A stretch of 64,000 nucleotides of DNA from positions 1 through 64,000 of the forward strand of contig VIIQ02000021.1 in NCBI GenBank assembly GCA_007449985.2. The letters are read 5' to 3'. Positions 30,664-41,480 of the stretch are shown piece by piece (the stretch's first letter is position 1; each line of letters starts with the position of its first letter). The notes under the pieces are model-generated. The model was not told where the DNA came from and did not search any database. It saw only the letters and a program-made list of their open reading frames with translations. This DNA comes from Desmodesmus armatus (lineage: Eukaryota; Chlorophyta; Chlorophyceae; Sphaeropleales; Scenedesmaceae). The translations under genes and the position numbers were made by a program.

Positions 30664-33441
30664 ATGTCTGCTGGCATAACAAGAGGTCATGATCCTGTGT
30701 GGCGGTCCCTGCATTTGCAGGCACTAGTAAGCAACCCGAGGGCACCCATTAGCCCTGGTGAAGCAGACGGTGCAGCCAGCAGGGGTGCTGCAACCATGCC
30801 CACTACAAAACAGCTGCCCACCACACAGCGCCTCCTGCAGCAGCATCCACAGCAACAGCAGCAGCAGCAGCTAGAGCACATGCGCAGACAGCTAACCACG
30901 GCCGTGCAGCAGCTGTCTGCAGCACAACAACAGCAGCAGCTGCAACTCTCTGGCCTGCGCCAACAGACGGAGGCAGCTACCCAGATGCACATCAGCCATG
31001 AAGCACAGCTAGAGGCGATGCTGCAAGCCCAGCAGCAACAGTTTCAACGCCAAGTTGATGCTGTGCAGCAGCAGGTTGACTCCCAGCTACAACGGCACCT
31101 ACAGCAGCAGCAACAAACACTAGCTGCGCTGCGCCAGGAGGTAGTGGCCGTGAAACAGCAAGCGACCGCCCCGCACCCGCTGCAGCGTCAGCACGACAGC
31201 GCTCTGGCTGCAGCACAGCAGGAGATAGCAGAGCTGCGGCTCCAGGTCGCAGCTGTCCAACAACAGCAGTCAACACAGCAGCAGTCTAGGTCTGCCCCTG
31301 ACGCAGAGCTGCAGCGTCAGCACGACAGCGCTCTGGCTGCAGCACAGCAGGAGATAGCAGAGCTGCGGCTCCAGGTCGCAGCTGTCCAACAACAGCAGTC
31401 AGAACAGCAGCAGTCTAGGTCTGCCACTGACGCAGCGCTGCAGCGTCAGCACGACAGCGCTCTGGCTGCAGCACAGCAGGAGATAGCAGAGCTGCGGCTC
31501 CAGGTCGCAGCTGTCCAACAGCAGCAGTCAGCGCAGCAGCAGGTCGACCTGTCTAGGTCTGCCCTTCAAGCAGAACTGGACGACCTGCGGTGTCAATATG
31601 CGGCCCTCAAGCAGCAACAGCAGCAGCAACAACAACAAGCCGCACAGCTGCACACAGAGGTCGCCGACCTACGGCGCCAGTGTGCAGCCATCCCACAGCA
31701 GCAGCAGCAGCAGCAGCAACCGCCTGCCGCACAGGAACAGCCCGTGCTGGCGGCGCTGCAGCGTCAGTGCGAGGCCCTGCAACAGGAGCAGCAGCAGCAG
31801 AGCAGTAGCATGCAGGAACAGAGCACGCGGCACCAGCGACTACTGGAACAGTTTGAAGCTGCCGAGTCTCTGTTGGCCCTAACTTACGGTGAGACCTCTC
31901 GAGTCAGCCAGGAGTGTGCAGCCCTTCACGTGCAGCATGGCCAGACCCAGAAGGCTATGCAGCAGCACAATGCCACCTTAAAACAGGTGAAAGAGGTGGC
32001 AGAGCAGTGCCAGGCAGCAGTCAAGCAGCAGCAGCCCCAGGTGCAGCACCTCTGCCAGCAGATTTATGGCAAGGAGGCCGGCTTGTGGACAAAGGTGCAC
32101 GCGGTGGAGACCGCCAGCAGCAACCAAAGCAAGCAGTTGAGTCAGCTCAGGCAGCGCGTGGCTGCTGCTGAAGAACAGACCCAGCAGCTCCTGCAGCGGC
32201 CCCCGCAGACCCGACCAGGAGCCCTGCAGCGAGGGCAGCAGCCAGATGAGCAAGCTGACAGCCTATCAGCCACCACCCCAGCCCGGCAGCAGCAAGCGGC
32301 GCACCCTGCCCCACAGCAGCGCCGGTCGCAGGATGCCCCCATGGATGCCACAGCTGGCACCTCTGTAGCAGCAGCAGCAAAGGAGACAGCCGAGGCAGCA
32401 GCAGCTCAGGTCCGACAGCTGCAACAGCAGGTGCAGGCCTGTGAGTCGCAGCTGTCGGCTCTGTCCACCCTGCCCCTCACAACCCCTGACGAAGCAGTAG
32501 CGGTGCGGACTGCCCTCGACAGGGGTGCCAGCGCGCACATGGAGCTTGGTCAGGTGCGTGAGGAGTTGGCTACGGTGGGCACGCAGGCAGCAGCAGCACA
32601 ACAGCAGCTCGGTCACATGCAGCAGCAGGTTAGCCGGCTGTCACAACAGCTACAAGGCTGCCATATAGCAGTGCGAACCCGGGTGCAACTGCCTCGCGCG
32701 CAGCTCAAGGCCATGCTCTGTACAGCTTCAGGGGTGGACTCGGCAGACCTACACGGCATCACCCTGCTGAGTAATAGCACCGACAGCGAGGCGGAGGCGG
32801 CCCTGCGGCTGGTGCGGTCTCAGCAGGGAGCCCCCGCCCTGCCACAGCAGCAGCAGCAGCGGCCATGGGGACCTGGACAGCTGCGGCAGCAACAGCAGGA
32901 GCAGCAACAGCGGCCGCAAGAACCGTCGCAACAGCAGCAGGGCCAAGGCCAGCCTGTCGCCCCCCCTGGGCTGTTGCGGCCACCACCGCAGCCTCGGCAG
33001 CAGCAGCAGCAGCAGCAGCAGGGCCCAGGCCAGCCTGCCGCCCCCCCCGGTCTAGCAGGGGCAGGGCAGCAGCACCCTCCGGCGCGCCCGTCCCCCCCGC
33101 CGCCACAGCCACGACCCACACAGCCGCAGGGGCAGCCCCAGCCGCTCTACCTGTACCGCCTGAAGGTGGCCTCACCAGAGGTTGCCAAGCGGCTGGTGTC
33201 TCGGCCTACTAAGCACCGGCTGCACGAGGCCGGCACAGGGGTGTACGTGGAGCACTGGCTCACTCCCTCGCAGCTATCAGCCAGGAAGAACATGCGCCCC
33301 TTCCTCAGCGGCCTGCAGGAGCGCCACATCCACTGGCGCTGGTCGCTCGACGACCCACTACAGGTAGAGCAGCAAGTGCGCGCGGCGGATGGGCGCCCGC
33401 ACTGGCGACTGGTTCACCTCCCTTCTCCCCCCTCTAATTGA
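30664..33441 (+). CDS. LINE ORF1 protein, Gln-rich coiled coil
   Basis: A single open frame of 925 residues from ATG 30664 to TGA 33439-33441. The first ~650 residues are heptad-like, with poly-Gln blocks, three 43-residue repeats (see 31180-31566) and Leu at regular spacing. Residues ~690-830 are Pro/Gln-rich. The last ~90 residues (YLYRLKVASPEVAKRLVS ... HIHWRWSLDD) are compact and might be the RNA-binding domain, like the C-terminal domains of other LINE ORF1 proteins. ORF1 proteins usually coat the element RNA. The stop overlaps the ORF2 start as TGATG, a layout that in some LINEs permits termination-reinitiation. The poly-Gln style matches the host genes, which suggests long residence in this genome. 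Confidence 0.85.
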   Translation: MSAGITRGHDPVWRSLHLQALVSNPRAPISPGEADGAASRGAATMPTTKQLPTTQRLLQQHPQQQQQQQLEHMRRQLTTAVQQLSAAQQQQQLQLSGLRQQTEAATQMHISHEAQLEAMLQAQQQQFQRQVDAVQQQVDSQLQRHLQQQQQTLAALRQEVVAVKQQATAPHPLQRQHDSALAAAQQEIAELRLQVAAVQQQQSTQQQSRSAPDAELQRQHDSALAAAQQEIAELRLQVAAVQQQQSEQQQSRSATDAALQRQHDSALAAAQQEIAELRLQVAAVQQQQSAQQQVDLSRSALQAELDDLRCQYAALKQQQQQQQQQAAQLHTEVADLRRQCAAIPQQQQQQQQPPAAQEQPVLAALQRQCEALQQEQQQQSSSMQEQSTRHQRLLEQFEAAESLLALTYGETSRVSQECAALHVQHGQTQKAMQQHNATLKQVKEVAEQCQAAVKQQQPQVQHLCQQIYGKEAGLWTKVHAVETASSNQSKQLSQLRQRVAAAEEQTQQLLQRPPQTRPGALQRGQQPDEQADSLSATTPARQQQAAHPAPQQRRSQDAPMDATAGTSVAAAAKETAEAAAAQVRQLQQQVQACESQLSALSTLPLTTPDEAVAVRTALDRGASAHMELGQVREELATVGTQAAAAQQQLGHMQQQVSRLSQQLQGCHIAVRTRVQLPRAQLKAMLCTASGVDSADLHGITLLSNSTDSEAEAALRLVRSQQGAPALPQQQQQRPWGPGQLRQQQQEQQQRPQEPSQQQQGQGQPVAPPGLLRPPPQPRQQQQQQQQGPGQPAAPPGLAGAGQQHPPARPSPPPPQPRPTQPQGQPQPLYLYRLKVASPEVAKRLVSRPTKHRLHEAGTGVYVEHWLTPSQLSARKNMRPFLSGLQERHIHWRWSLDDPLQVEQQVRAADGRPHWRLVHLPSPPSN
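31180..31566 (+). repeat. Three 129-bp tandem repeats in LINE ORF1
   Basis: CTGCAGCGTCAGCACGACAG recurs at 31180, 31309 and 31438. Each 43-residue unit reads LQRQHDSALAAAQQEIAELR then LQVAAVQQQQS. The units are almost identical, so the expansion is recent and keeps frame and coiled-coil register roughly (43 is six heptads plus one). Confidence 0.95.
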
Positions 33442-36400
33442 TGGAGTTCAGGGCACTCTGCATAAATGTGGGTGGCAGGGCGGATGAGCGCATCCCCTTC
33501 ACCCTGGATCAGCACCGTGACAACCCGTATGATATGTATTGCTTTCTAGAAACTATGTGGGAGGCGGGGGGATGGGGCAATGTGTGTTTTCATGGGTACC
33601 AAGCGCACCATTGCACCAGGCCTGCCCCGATTGTAAGGACTGCAGGTAGGCCTAGTGGAGGCATCACGGTGCTGTTAAGGGAAGATTCCCCGATCCTTGG
33701 CGCCTCGACTCCTGTTCGGGTGCGCATGGATGCCTCCACAGGTATCGTGGGCATCACTTCCGATCTGCATGCTATCACCATTGCCGTGTGCTACTTCAGT
33801 CCCCCAAACTCAAATGTTTATGAGTCTGGGCTTGTGGATGCACAGTACTTGCAGGCCTTGTATGACTGCATGCACGAGGCAATTGACGCCGGGCGGCATG
33901 TTTTGTGCATGGGAGACCTGAACGTTCGGGTCGGGGAACTCACTGACGATGTACAAGGGGTCCCCATGGATGCCGGGCCAGTTGCTGGTCTAGCTGGGCC
34001 AGTCACCAGCACTGTGCCTGCAGCCCGGCAGTCTCAGGACAGAAAGGTTGACAATCATGCCGAGGGCCTCATGCTCGGTCTTAATACCTGTGGGTGTGTC
34101 TTGCTGAATGGCCGGGCACCAGGGGATGAGATGGGACGCAGTACTTGTTTTGTGAACAATGGTAGTAGTGTTGTGGACTATGGCATTGTCTCGTCTGGGT
34201 TGTATGATTCAGTGCGGTCCTTCCAGGTCTTGGACAGGCCCGGGGAGTTGGCTTCAAAGGATCATGCTGCATTGTCAGTGTGCATCAATATGCAGCAGGC
34301 CTTGCAAGCAGCTGCCCCTACTGGGGCCCGCTGCCCAAGAACACTACGGCCTAGGGGACAACAGCGTCGGGAATATATAGAAGCCCTGCACAGCCGAGAG
34401 GCTGACTTGGCAAGCTTGCGAGCAGCAGTAGATGCTGGCACAACCTCGTGGGGGGATGCTGTGACACGGCTGGTGGCAATCACTCGGGCTGCAGCCACGG
34501 AGACCCTTCAATCACATGGACGCTCGCCAGCTCCTGGCTCGCACGCGCCTTGGTTCACACGGGATTGTGCACAAGCACGCGACAACTTCCGTGCAGCATG
34601 GCAGGCCTGGTGGCGTGCATCCCAGCAGCAGTTGGATCCGTTGGTTGTGGCGGGGCTGCACACCACCATGATTGCATGCCGGCGCACATACAAGCAGGTC
34701 AATAGGCATGCCAAACGCACGTATGAGCACAAGTATCTGCAGGATCTGATAGAGACATATTTCAGTGACCACCAGAGGGATTTCTGGAAAGTCCTGAAGG
34801 GGGGCCGGGGGGGGACTTGTCCTGTTACAGACGTGCATGAATGGACTGGCCACTTTGATAGCATCATGGGAGCGCAGCCTGTGGAACAGCAGCTCACCGC
34901 CGAGGAGCTGGACACACGGGCTACTTTGTATGATGCATGTAGGCGGGATGCCGCCTTGTTTGAGGATTTGAATCACCCCGTTACTGTGAGTGAGGTTGGA
35001 CAAATCTTGGGCACCCTGCCTACCGGCAAGGCACCTGACTTGCAAGGCCTTACTTGCGAACTGCTAAAAGCACCTGCCGCAGACAGCGGGGCAGCAGACA
35101 CGGCTGCAGTAGAGGGTGGTGAGTTGTCCTATGGGTGCCCCCTTTTGTGGAGTGTGTGACAAGTGTCATGCACAAGGCATTAACCTCAGCTAGTGGCGGC
35201 GGCTGTGACGAACTGATGTGCAGCAAGGTCACCCCTGTCCCTAAGCCGCAGGCGTCACAAGCGCCATCTGACAAAGACTGCTACCGCCCCATCGGGGTTG
35301 GCAGTGTGTTTGGGCGTGTGCTGGATAGGATACTGCATCGGCGCTTTGACCGCATTGTTGAACGAGAAGGTATTCGTGCTCCGACACAGTGTGGGTTCAG
35401 GGGCAAATATGGGTGCTTGGATGCATTGTTCACAATGCAACACCTGATATCACAGGTGCAATGGACAGGCCAGGGGTCTTCCCCCCAGCGTTCCCGTCTT
35501 TGGGCTGTATTTGTTGACTTTAGGAAGGCTTTTGACCTCGTTAGACGTGATCTGTTGATAGCGCGCTGCAGGGAGCTGGGGGTGCATGGACCATTCTTAG
35601 AGGCCGTCACTGCATTGTATGACAGGGTGTTGGTGCGTGTGTGTGTGAATGGCCGCCTGGGCCCGGCGTTCCAGACGCACCGTGGCACCCGGCAGGGCAG
35701 TGAGCTGTCTCCACTTTTGTTTGGACTGTTTATGGATTTATTGCATGAGTTGATCCTGCGACGAGTGCCTGGCGCCGGGCCCGTCATCGGCAACCTTCGC
35801 GTCCCAGACGTGATGTACGCCGATGACGTCAACCTGTTGGCTTGGGCCTGTCACCACATCCAGCAGCTGTTGGACTGCTTGTCCCTTTTCTGCCGGTTGT
35901 TTGACATGGAAGTCAACCTGGCTAAAACACATGTTGTCGTGTTTCGGCGGCCGGGTGTTACTTGCCCTACGGATGTCTTGACCTACAGGGGGCACGCATT
36001 GAGATACGAGGATACTTGCACATACCTGGGGTTGCAGCTACATGCGACGAAGGGGTTCGATACAGCCAGCGGTCAGCTTGCGTCGAAAGGCCGCAAGGCA
36101 TTGTTCGGTTTGCTGCATCTGTTGCGGCTTCACCACATTTCACAGGGAGATCTCCGCATGCGAATGTTTGACATCCTGGTGGACCCGGTCCTTTCGTATG
36201 GGGCACATATATGGGGGCCTTCCATGTGCCACAAATGGTTGACTGACGCTTACGCAGGCCGCGCCTGCGAAGCAGACGACGTGCACTTCTTGTTTTTACG
36301 CGAACTGTATGGGGCACATCGCACCGCCAGTCGCGACGTTCTGTTGAGGGACACCACCGAGCCTCCCTACCGTGTCGGTGGCTGTCCCTGGCAGCTAGTT

Positions 36401-37404
36401 GGTGGGCCAAGCTGGCAGCCATGGAGCCCGACCGGCTGGCCCACCAGGTGTGGTTAGCGGACATAGACATGATGTTGAAAGGGTGCGTCAACTGTTGGAC
36501 TTTCTGTTTGTTGGAAGGATTGGAAGATATTGGCTTTTTGGAGGGGGACCTGTGGCGCTCAGGCACACCGGGGGTGACTGTTGATTCCATCAAAGCCATC
36601 AACATCACCAAGGAAGCGGTGATGCAGGCTGCCTTGCGATATCAGGCGGCCCACTGGCAGGCTGTAGTTCTTGCTAGCGCTGACCCTAGGGCAGGTGTGT
36701 CACTCAGCACCCATCTTAGGACGCATGCCGCATGGGTGCATGCCCTTGAGGCCAATGTAGTACATGGGAGGGACAATGCCCCGAGCTTCCATCAGCTATG
36801 CTTGCCTAGGGGGATCTTGCGGTGTTTGGGACGGTACCGGCTTGGCGGACACCACTTGAGTGGACGCCTGCATGGTGGGGGACAACAGCATGGGCGAACC
36901 TGCCCCCTCTGCTCTGGTAGGGGGTTGCGTGCTGAGTGGCATGACACACTTGTAGCCAGGTGTGGGGGGGACAGGCCTGAGGACTTGCTGCATTTTGTCT
37001 TAGAGTGCCCCGCATATGATCATATCAGGGACAAGTATGCTTCAGTATTTGCCTATGGTGGTGGGGACTCAGTGCAGCGGTGCATGCAGCTTGTGTTCGG
37101 CACCACCCACCAAACTCAGCTGGCCCGTTGCATTGCAGCTATGGACGTGTATAGAAGGCACCTGCTGGGTAAGGGCAATCTGTTTGGGGTGCGCCCTATT
37201 CAGCAACCGGACGGCTATGTGGCTGTTATGCCCTACCCAGCCTGCTTGCACCGTGCGACAAGCTCACCCCTGTCTACGCAGTTGCTCAGGCTCGGGGTAC
37301 GGCACTCTGACACCTTAGCATTGGCAGCAGGAGCACTAGTAGTAGCTGTGTTGTGGGTCCTGCTCTGCGTGCTAGCACAGCAAATGATTGGCTTGATGTG
37401 TTGA
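33441..37404 (+). pseudogene. LINE ORF2 (endonuclease-reverse transcriptase), two frameshifts
   Basis: Begins at ATG 33441, sharing one base with the ORF1 stop. Three successive frames make up one protein: 33441-~35140, ~35140-~36372 and ~36372-37404. The first holds an APE-type endonuclease (CFLETMW, GDLNVRVG, VDYGIVSSG, KDHAALS). The second holds the reverse transcriptase (DCYRPIGV, FRGKYGCLDAL, FVDFRKAFDLV, GTRQGSELSPLLF and the catalytic MYADDVNLLA). The third has a connection region and a zinc-knuckle-like motif, CPLC followed by HFVLECPAYDH. The first shift lies at or near a CCCCCTTTT run (35139-35147), the second near 36372. Either mutation or sequencing error at homopolymers would explain them. 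A programmed shift is possible but not supported. Confidence 0.85.
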
Positions 37405-38699
37405 ATTCTGCCTATGTTGAGACTTGTCTGAAAGACTGACCCATGTGTGTGCGTGCACTGTGTGTGGAGACTACCAGCTTGCAGCTGAGTCATGAATGCA
37501 CGATCCTATACCTGGTGTGTGTGGCAGTTGCCCTTGGTGGTGTGTGTTTTTTTGGGGGCTGGTCTTGTTTGCCGGTCTTGCTGCAGGTTTTTCTTGCAGG
37601 TGTGTCTTCCCAGTTCATCCCGTGTGGAGAGTACCGCTCAGCGGTGAAAGTATCCACTTGTAACAACCTCCCCCCCAAAACTAGTAGTGCAGTGTTAGTG
37701 GTACGTAGTGGTAGTGGTAGTGCAGGCACTACCAGCACGCCCCTGCAGAGGATGCGCCAACCCATGTCCGCACGCCTCAGTGCTGGCACCGCAGTTGTGG
37801 CAGCCGCTTGGGCAGCGGCAGCAGCAGCAGCCACATTGTTGGCCAGCATGCTGCTGGGTACGGATGAATCACCAGCTGTGCTCAGCCTGACTGTTAACTT
37901 GTATCAAGCCTTGATGATCGATTATGATCACGGACAATTCGTGCAAGGCCCTTCAAAGTTGCAGCCTGTCTGTGAAAAACACTATGTGGCGTGCAGGAGT
38001 ACGACACATGTGACCAACATAAATTTCACCCCTGCAAACATGGTCCGACATATTGAACTTGATGAGTGATCATGATCGACCTGCTGGTCCACCAGTGCTG
38101 GCCAGTGGGTAAGTCTGCTGCCAGCTGCTGCCTCCTTTTCCAGGTGCAGTGTCTTGACGTGACTACGATAATCCACCAAGCTGGTATACCCCTTTGTTTT
38201 TTTGCCAACAGCAAACCGGTATGTTACAGCAGCGGTTTTATGGGACGAAACCTACTCACCCAGGCTCCCAGAACCTTGGAAGTACCTGCACCCATGTTAT
38301 CCTGCTGAACACTGCTGCTCCAGCATCACGACAGCTCAACGTGAGACCATGTTATACGAGACGTCACTCTCCTGCTGCGTCACTCGACAGGCATCGACAG
38401 GCACATGCATGTCACACTGTGATCATCAGATCTTCGCAGTTCCCCGGGACCCTCGCTATTTATGTCGATCAAGCTATGCGAGTCACTGGTCATGTACACG
38501 TTTTTTATTGTTGTACAGAGTACGTTATTTCGGCCAGGACTTCTGATCTCACCGCGGTGTCCAAACACTGAAGGCGCAGCTCCAGTGACGCCAACGCAAA
38601 CGAGGCCATGCCAAGGTACGCCATACTGAGCAGGTTCTTGGTACAACAAAGCGCCCCTCGCATCCGGCTATCAAGGGGTCAGAGAGCCCAGGGTGCCCC

Positions 38700-38734
<35 letters not shown>

Positions 38735-38761
38735 CTTCCACAATGTTGTCTGCTTACGCAG
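37405..38761. other. LINE 3' flank and upstream region of the F-box/LRR gene
   Basis: No separate gene recognised. From about 38340 the sequence is an inverted match to 11250-11540 beside the pseudogene. A (CTG)n run lies at 38701-38732. A frame joined to the F-box/LRR gene is open from 38589 but has no ATG. Confidence 0.5.
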
Positions 38762-40747
38762 GAAGAACAGCAGTGCACCTCAGTCGGCGCCTTCGTTGCT
38801 GCAGCTTCCCGACTCCTGCCTGGAGGCAGTGCTGCGCTACTGTGCTGACGACCCTCGCAGCCTGTTCAGCGCTGCCAGGACCCACAGCAGGCTGCACCAG
38901 GCAGCAGTGCAGGCAGCCAGTAGCATCAGGGTGGTGGGATGCACGAAGCAGCGTGGCCAGACGCAGAAACAGTGGCAGCGCCAGCAGCAGCGCCAGTTGG
39001 ACAGCGTCCTGCGCTACCTGACCAACCAACAGCACCATGTGACCAGCCTCGAGTTTGACGGGGGCACACTCATCGGCTTAGAGAAGCTGCCACACGACCG
39101 ACTGCAGGGCCTATCTCGCCTGAGTTTCACTGGGGTGGATCTGAAGTTGCAGCCGCTGTGGCCACGGTCCTGGCGCCGTGGTGTGGTGCCGTCCATCAAG
39201 CAGCTGCGCATCCACATGTGCACACTGATGGGTAACGGCAAGGGGCGGGCGGTGTCCGCAGCATTGGCCCGGCTGCCGGGGCTGGAGCACTTCAGTCTGG
39301 TGATGCCGCTCACAACAGCTGTGCGGTTCCACAGCGACGTCCTGAAGCAGTTGCCGCAGCTGACGTATCTGGAGCTGGCTGGAGTGAAGGCATGGGGAGA
39401 CACTGACGGCATGTGGCACCTGCAGGTGATGTCATTGGACCGATTGCTTGAGCTCTATGATTCATTCTCTTCTAAGAGAGCCATACAAGGGGTGACTTGG
39501 TTCGTTCGTCAATGATCAGATGTTTGCCTGACTGCCTGAATGCTGAATGACCTAATGACTGAATGACTGTGACTGAGCAACTGTCTGATTGTTGGATTCT
39601 GCAGGCGGTGACAGGTTTGCAGGAGCTGCGGCTAGATCGCGCGTTCGGAAACAGTCTCCGGGCGAGCATGTTGTCAATCTCCCAGCACCTGACCGCTCTC
39701 AAGCTCGACCGGATCAGCAGCAACAAGTTTGAGCTAGAGGTCTTGGCAGGCAAGCCGTACCTGCAGCACATCGAGCTGACAGAGTGCAGCATGCTTGATG
39801 TAGCGGGGACTGCAGAGCTGCTGTCTCATCTGCAGCAGATGCAGCAGCTGACCCACCTAAACCTTCGCAGTAGCTTGCGCATCGGCCATGCAAACCCTCC
39901 AGCGGCAGCCTACTCGGCGCTGACAGCCAGCAGCAAGCTGCAGCACCTCGACATCAGCAGTTGCACGCTGCCAACAGGGGCCTGGCATCAGCTGTTCCCT
40001 GCCGGCCGGCAGCTGCCACAGCTGCAGGCACTGCATGTCTCAAAGGTCCGCTGCTCGGGATTTGCAGCCCCGGAAGGCAGCCTCCTCGCCAGCTGCTGCC
40101 CCGGGCTGCAGGTGCTAAACATGCGGGACATGCAGTACAGTGCTGAGCTGCTTGCCCCACTGGCAGAGCTGAGCGGCTTGCACGAGCTGCAGTTGCAACC
40201 TGTTTTAAGCTCGTCAGAGGGGTTGGAGGTTGTGTGTCAGCTGACAGGGCTGAGGCGGTTGACCCTGTGGGACCCCAGTGAGGAGGCCATGCTGCTGCAG
40301 CTGACGGCCCTGAAGCACCTGACGCAGCTGCGGTACAGGGCACCACGCGCTGGTCCTCCGGATTCCCCTGACGCTGTGTGGGATGGCGAGTTCTGGGTGT
40401 GGGAGGTGAGTGCCTGCATACGTGACTGCACACTTTTGATCACTGCATACTTGGTGGTGACTGCGCGCGGCTAGGCGTGCTGGCTGGATTCAACCAATTG
40501 GCGAACTTTTGAACCTTTTGAGGCACACTCAACCCACCATTTACTGATGGATAACACTATAGTCAGTGATGCCAAGGCGTGCTTTGCTTGAAGCTGGAGC
40601 AGGGACATGCAGCAAGACGTCCCCCCCTCCCCACCTCTGCATCTTCTGCCGTGTGTTGCTGTGCAGTGGGCTCCTGATGGCGAGCCCGTGTGGCAGCAGG
40701 TGGCGCAGGAGCAGGGCACTGACAGTGACAGTGACAGCATACAGTGA
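38762..40747 (+). CDS. F-box/leucine-rich-repeat protein
   Basis: Three exons: (38762)-39425, 39605-40405, 40667-40747. About 500 residues, in phase throughout. An F-box-like segment (LPDSCLEAVLRYCADDPRSL, then FSAARTHSRLH) is followed by degenerate leucine-rich repeats (LKQLRIHMCTL, LPQLTYLELAGV, LTALKLDRI, LTHLNLRSSL, LQHLDISSC, LTGLRRLTLWD). The last exon reads WAPDGEPVWQQVAQEQ and ends in an Asp/Ser repeat. Such proteins usually serve as substrate receptors of SCF ubiquitin ligases. The start is unclear: the pseudogene copy has ATGs at MCTVVC and MDSS, but here both are changed and no in-frame ATG precedes the F-box, so an upstream exon is needed (a CAG acceptor ends at 38761) or the start is lost. 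Conservation of all three exons against the paralogue supports the model. Confidence 0.8.
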
Positions 40748-40891
40748 TAGTGCCAGTAACAGTGATCCCGCAGTCGCACAGGAAAGACGGCAGTTCTTGC
40801 GGAATGGCAGCGTATTCGCTGGCAGCAGGGGACTGACTGGGAGTGAATGGACTTGTGTGGGTAGCTCACCCCTACGGTAGGGGCTGTTCCA

Positions 40892-40896
40892 TGTAA
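40892..40896 (+). terminator. Putative TGTAA polyadenylation signal of the F-box/LRR gene
   Basis: TGTAA 145 bp after the stop codon, a fitting distance. Confidence 0.45.
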
Positions 40897-41289
40897 GGAT
40901 GGAGTGTTTTGGGGTTGAGTAAGTTGATGTTACGACTATTGCTGTTACGACTATTGCTGTTGTTGCCAGTGCTGCTACTGAGCGGAGGCAGGGCAGCAAG
41001 TTGGAGTTTGATCCGACATGTGGGTGATCAGAGAGGGGGGGGGGGGGGGTGCCTGGGGTGCATGCATAACGAGAGGGAGGGGGTGGTTGGAAGCGGAAAT
41101 ATACATTTTCTGTGCAGACGCACCAGTTATGTAGAAGGTTTGAATAAGGGGAGGGCGGCAACAGCAGGAGAGGGTGACAGAGCTGGCCTATACATCTCAT
41201 CCGCTCCTGCACAAGCTGCTCGAATTGTTTTTGAAAGCTTGGCAAGGCTGATGTGCAATCACCCATGCTGTTGCTCCCGTTTTGCTGTG

Positions 41290-41480
41290 CTGTGCTGTGT
41301 GTGCAGTCCACGCATGGTCGCACCTGACAAGACGGAGGTGTAAAGGCTGACGGGAGCAGTGAGGAAGACCGCATGGCAGTGTTCAAGAGCGGCAGCGGCC
41401 CCAAGGGCACAGATGGCTATTACCTCTTGTAGCAGCATTCGCAGCAGGCGGCACGGCAGCAGCAGCGGCGGCGGCTTGCT
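41290..41480 (+). pseudogene. Stray copy of the SLU7 last exon
   Basis: After a TGTGCTGTGCTGTGTGTGCAG acceptor-like end (41285-41308) the sequence parallels SLU7 exon 10 and its 3' UTR. It reads FKSGSGPKGTDGYYLL and stop (41388-41432 region), against [16 protein letters not shown] and stop in SLU7. The CAG-rich UTR follows in both. The upstream half of the exon is decayed, with stops. Intron sequence came with it, so this was a DNA-level duplication, not a retrocopy. Confidence 0.75.

Larger units (their letters stand above)
30664..37404 (+). mobile_element. LINE-type non-LTR retrotransposon
   Basis: Two-ORF element: a Gln-rich coiled-coil ORF1, then an ORF2 with APE-type endonuclease, reverse transcriptase and a C-terminal CCHC-like cysteine motif. 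The coding part spans 30664-37404. The true 5' and 3' ends are not visible: I find no poly(A) tail or target-site duplication. It is inserted between the kinase and F-box/LRR genes in their orientation. Architecture is that of algal L1-like elements. ORF1 is intact but ORF2 has two frameshifts, so this copy is young but probably cannot move by itself. Confidence 0.9.
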
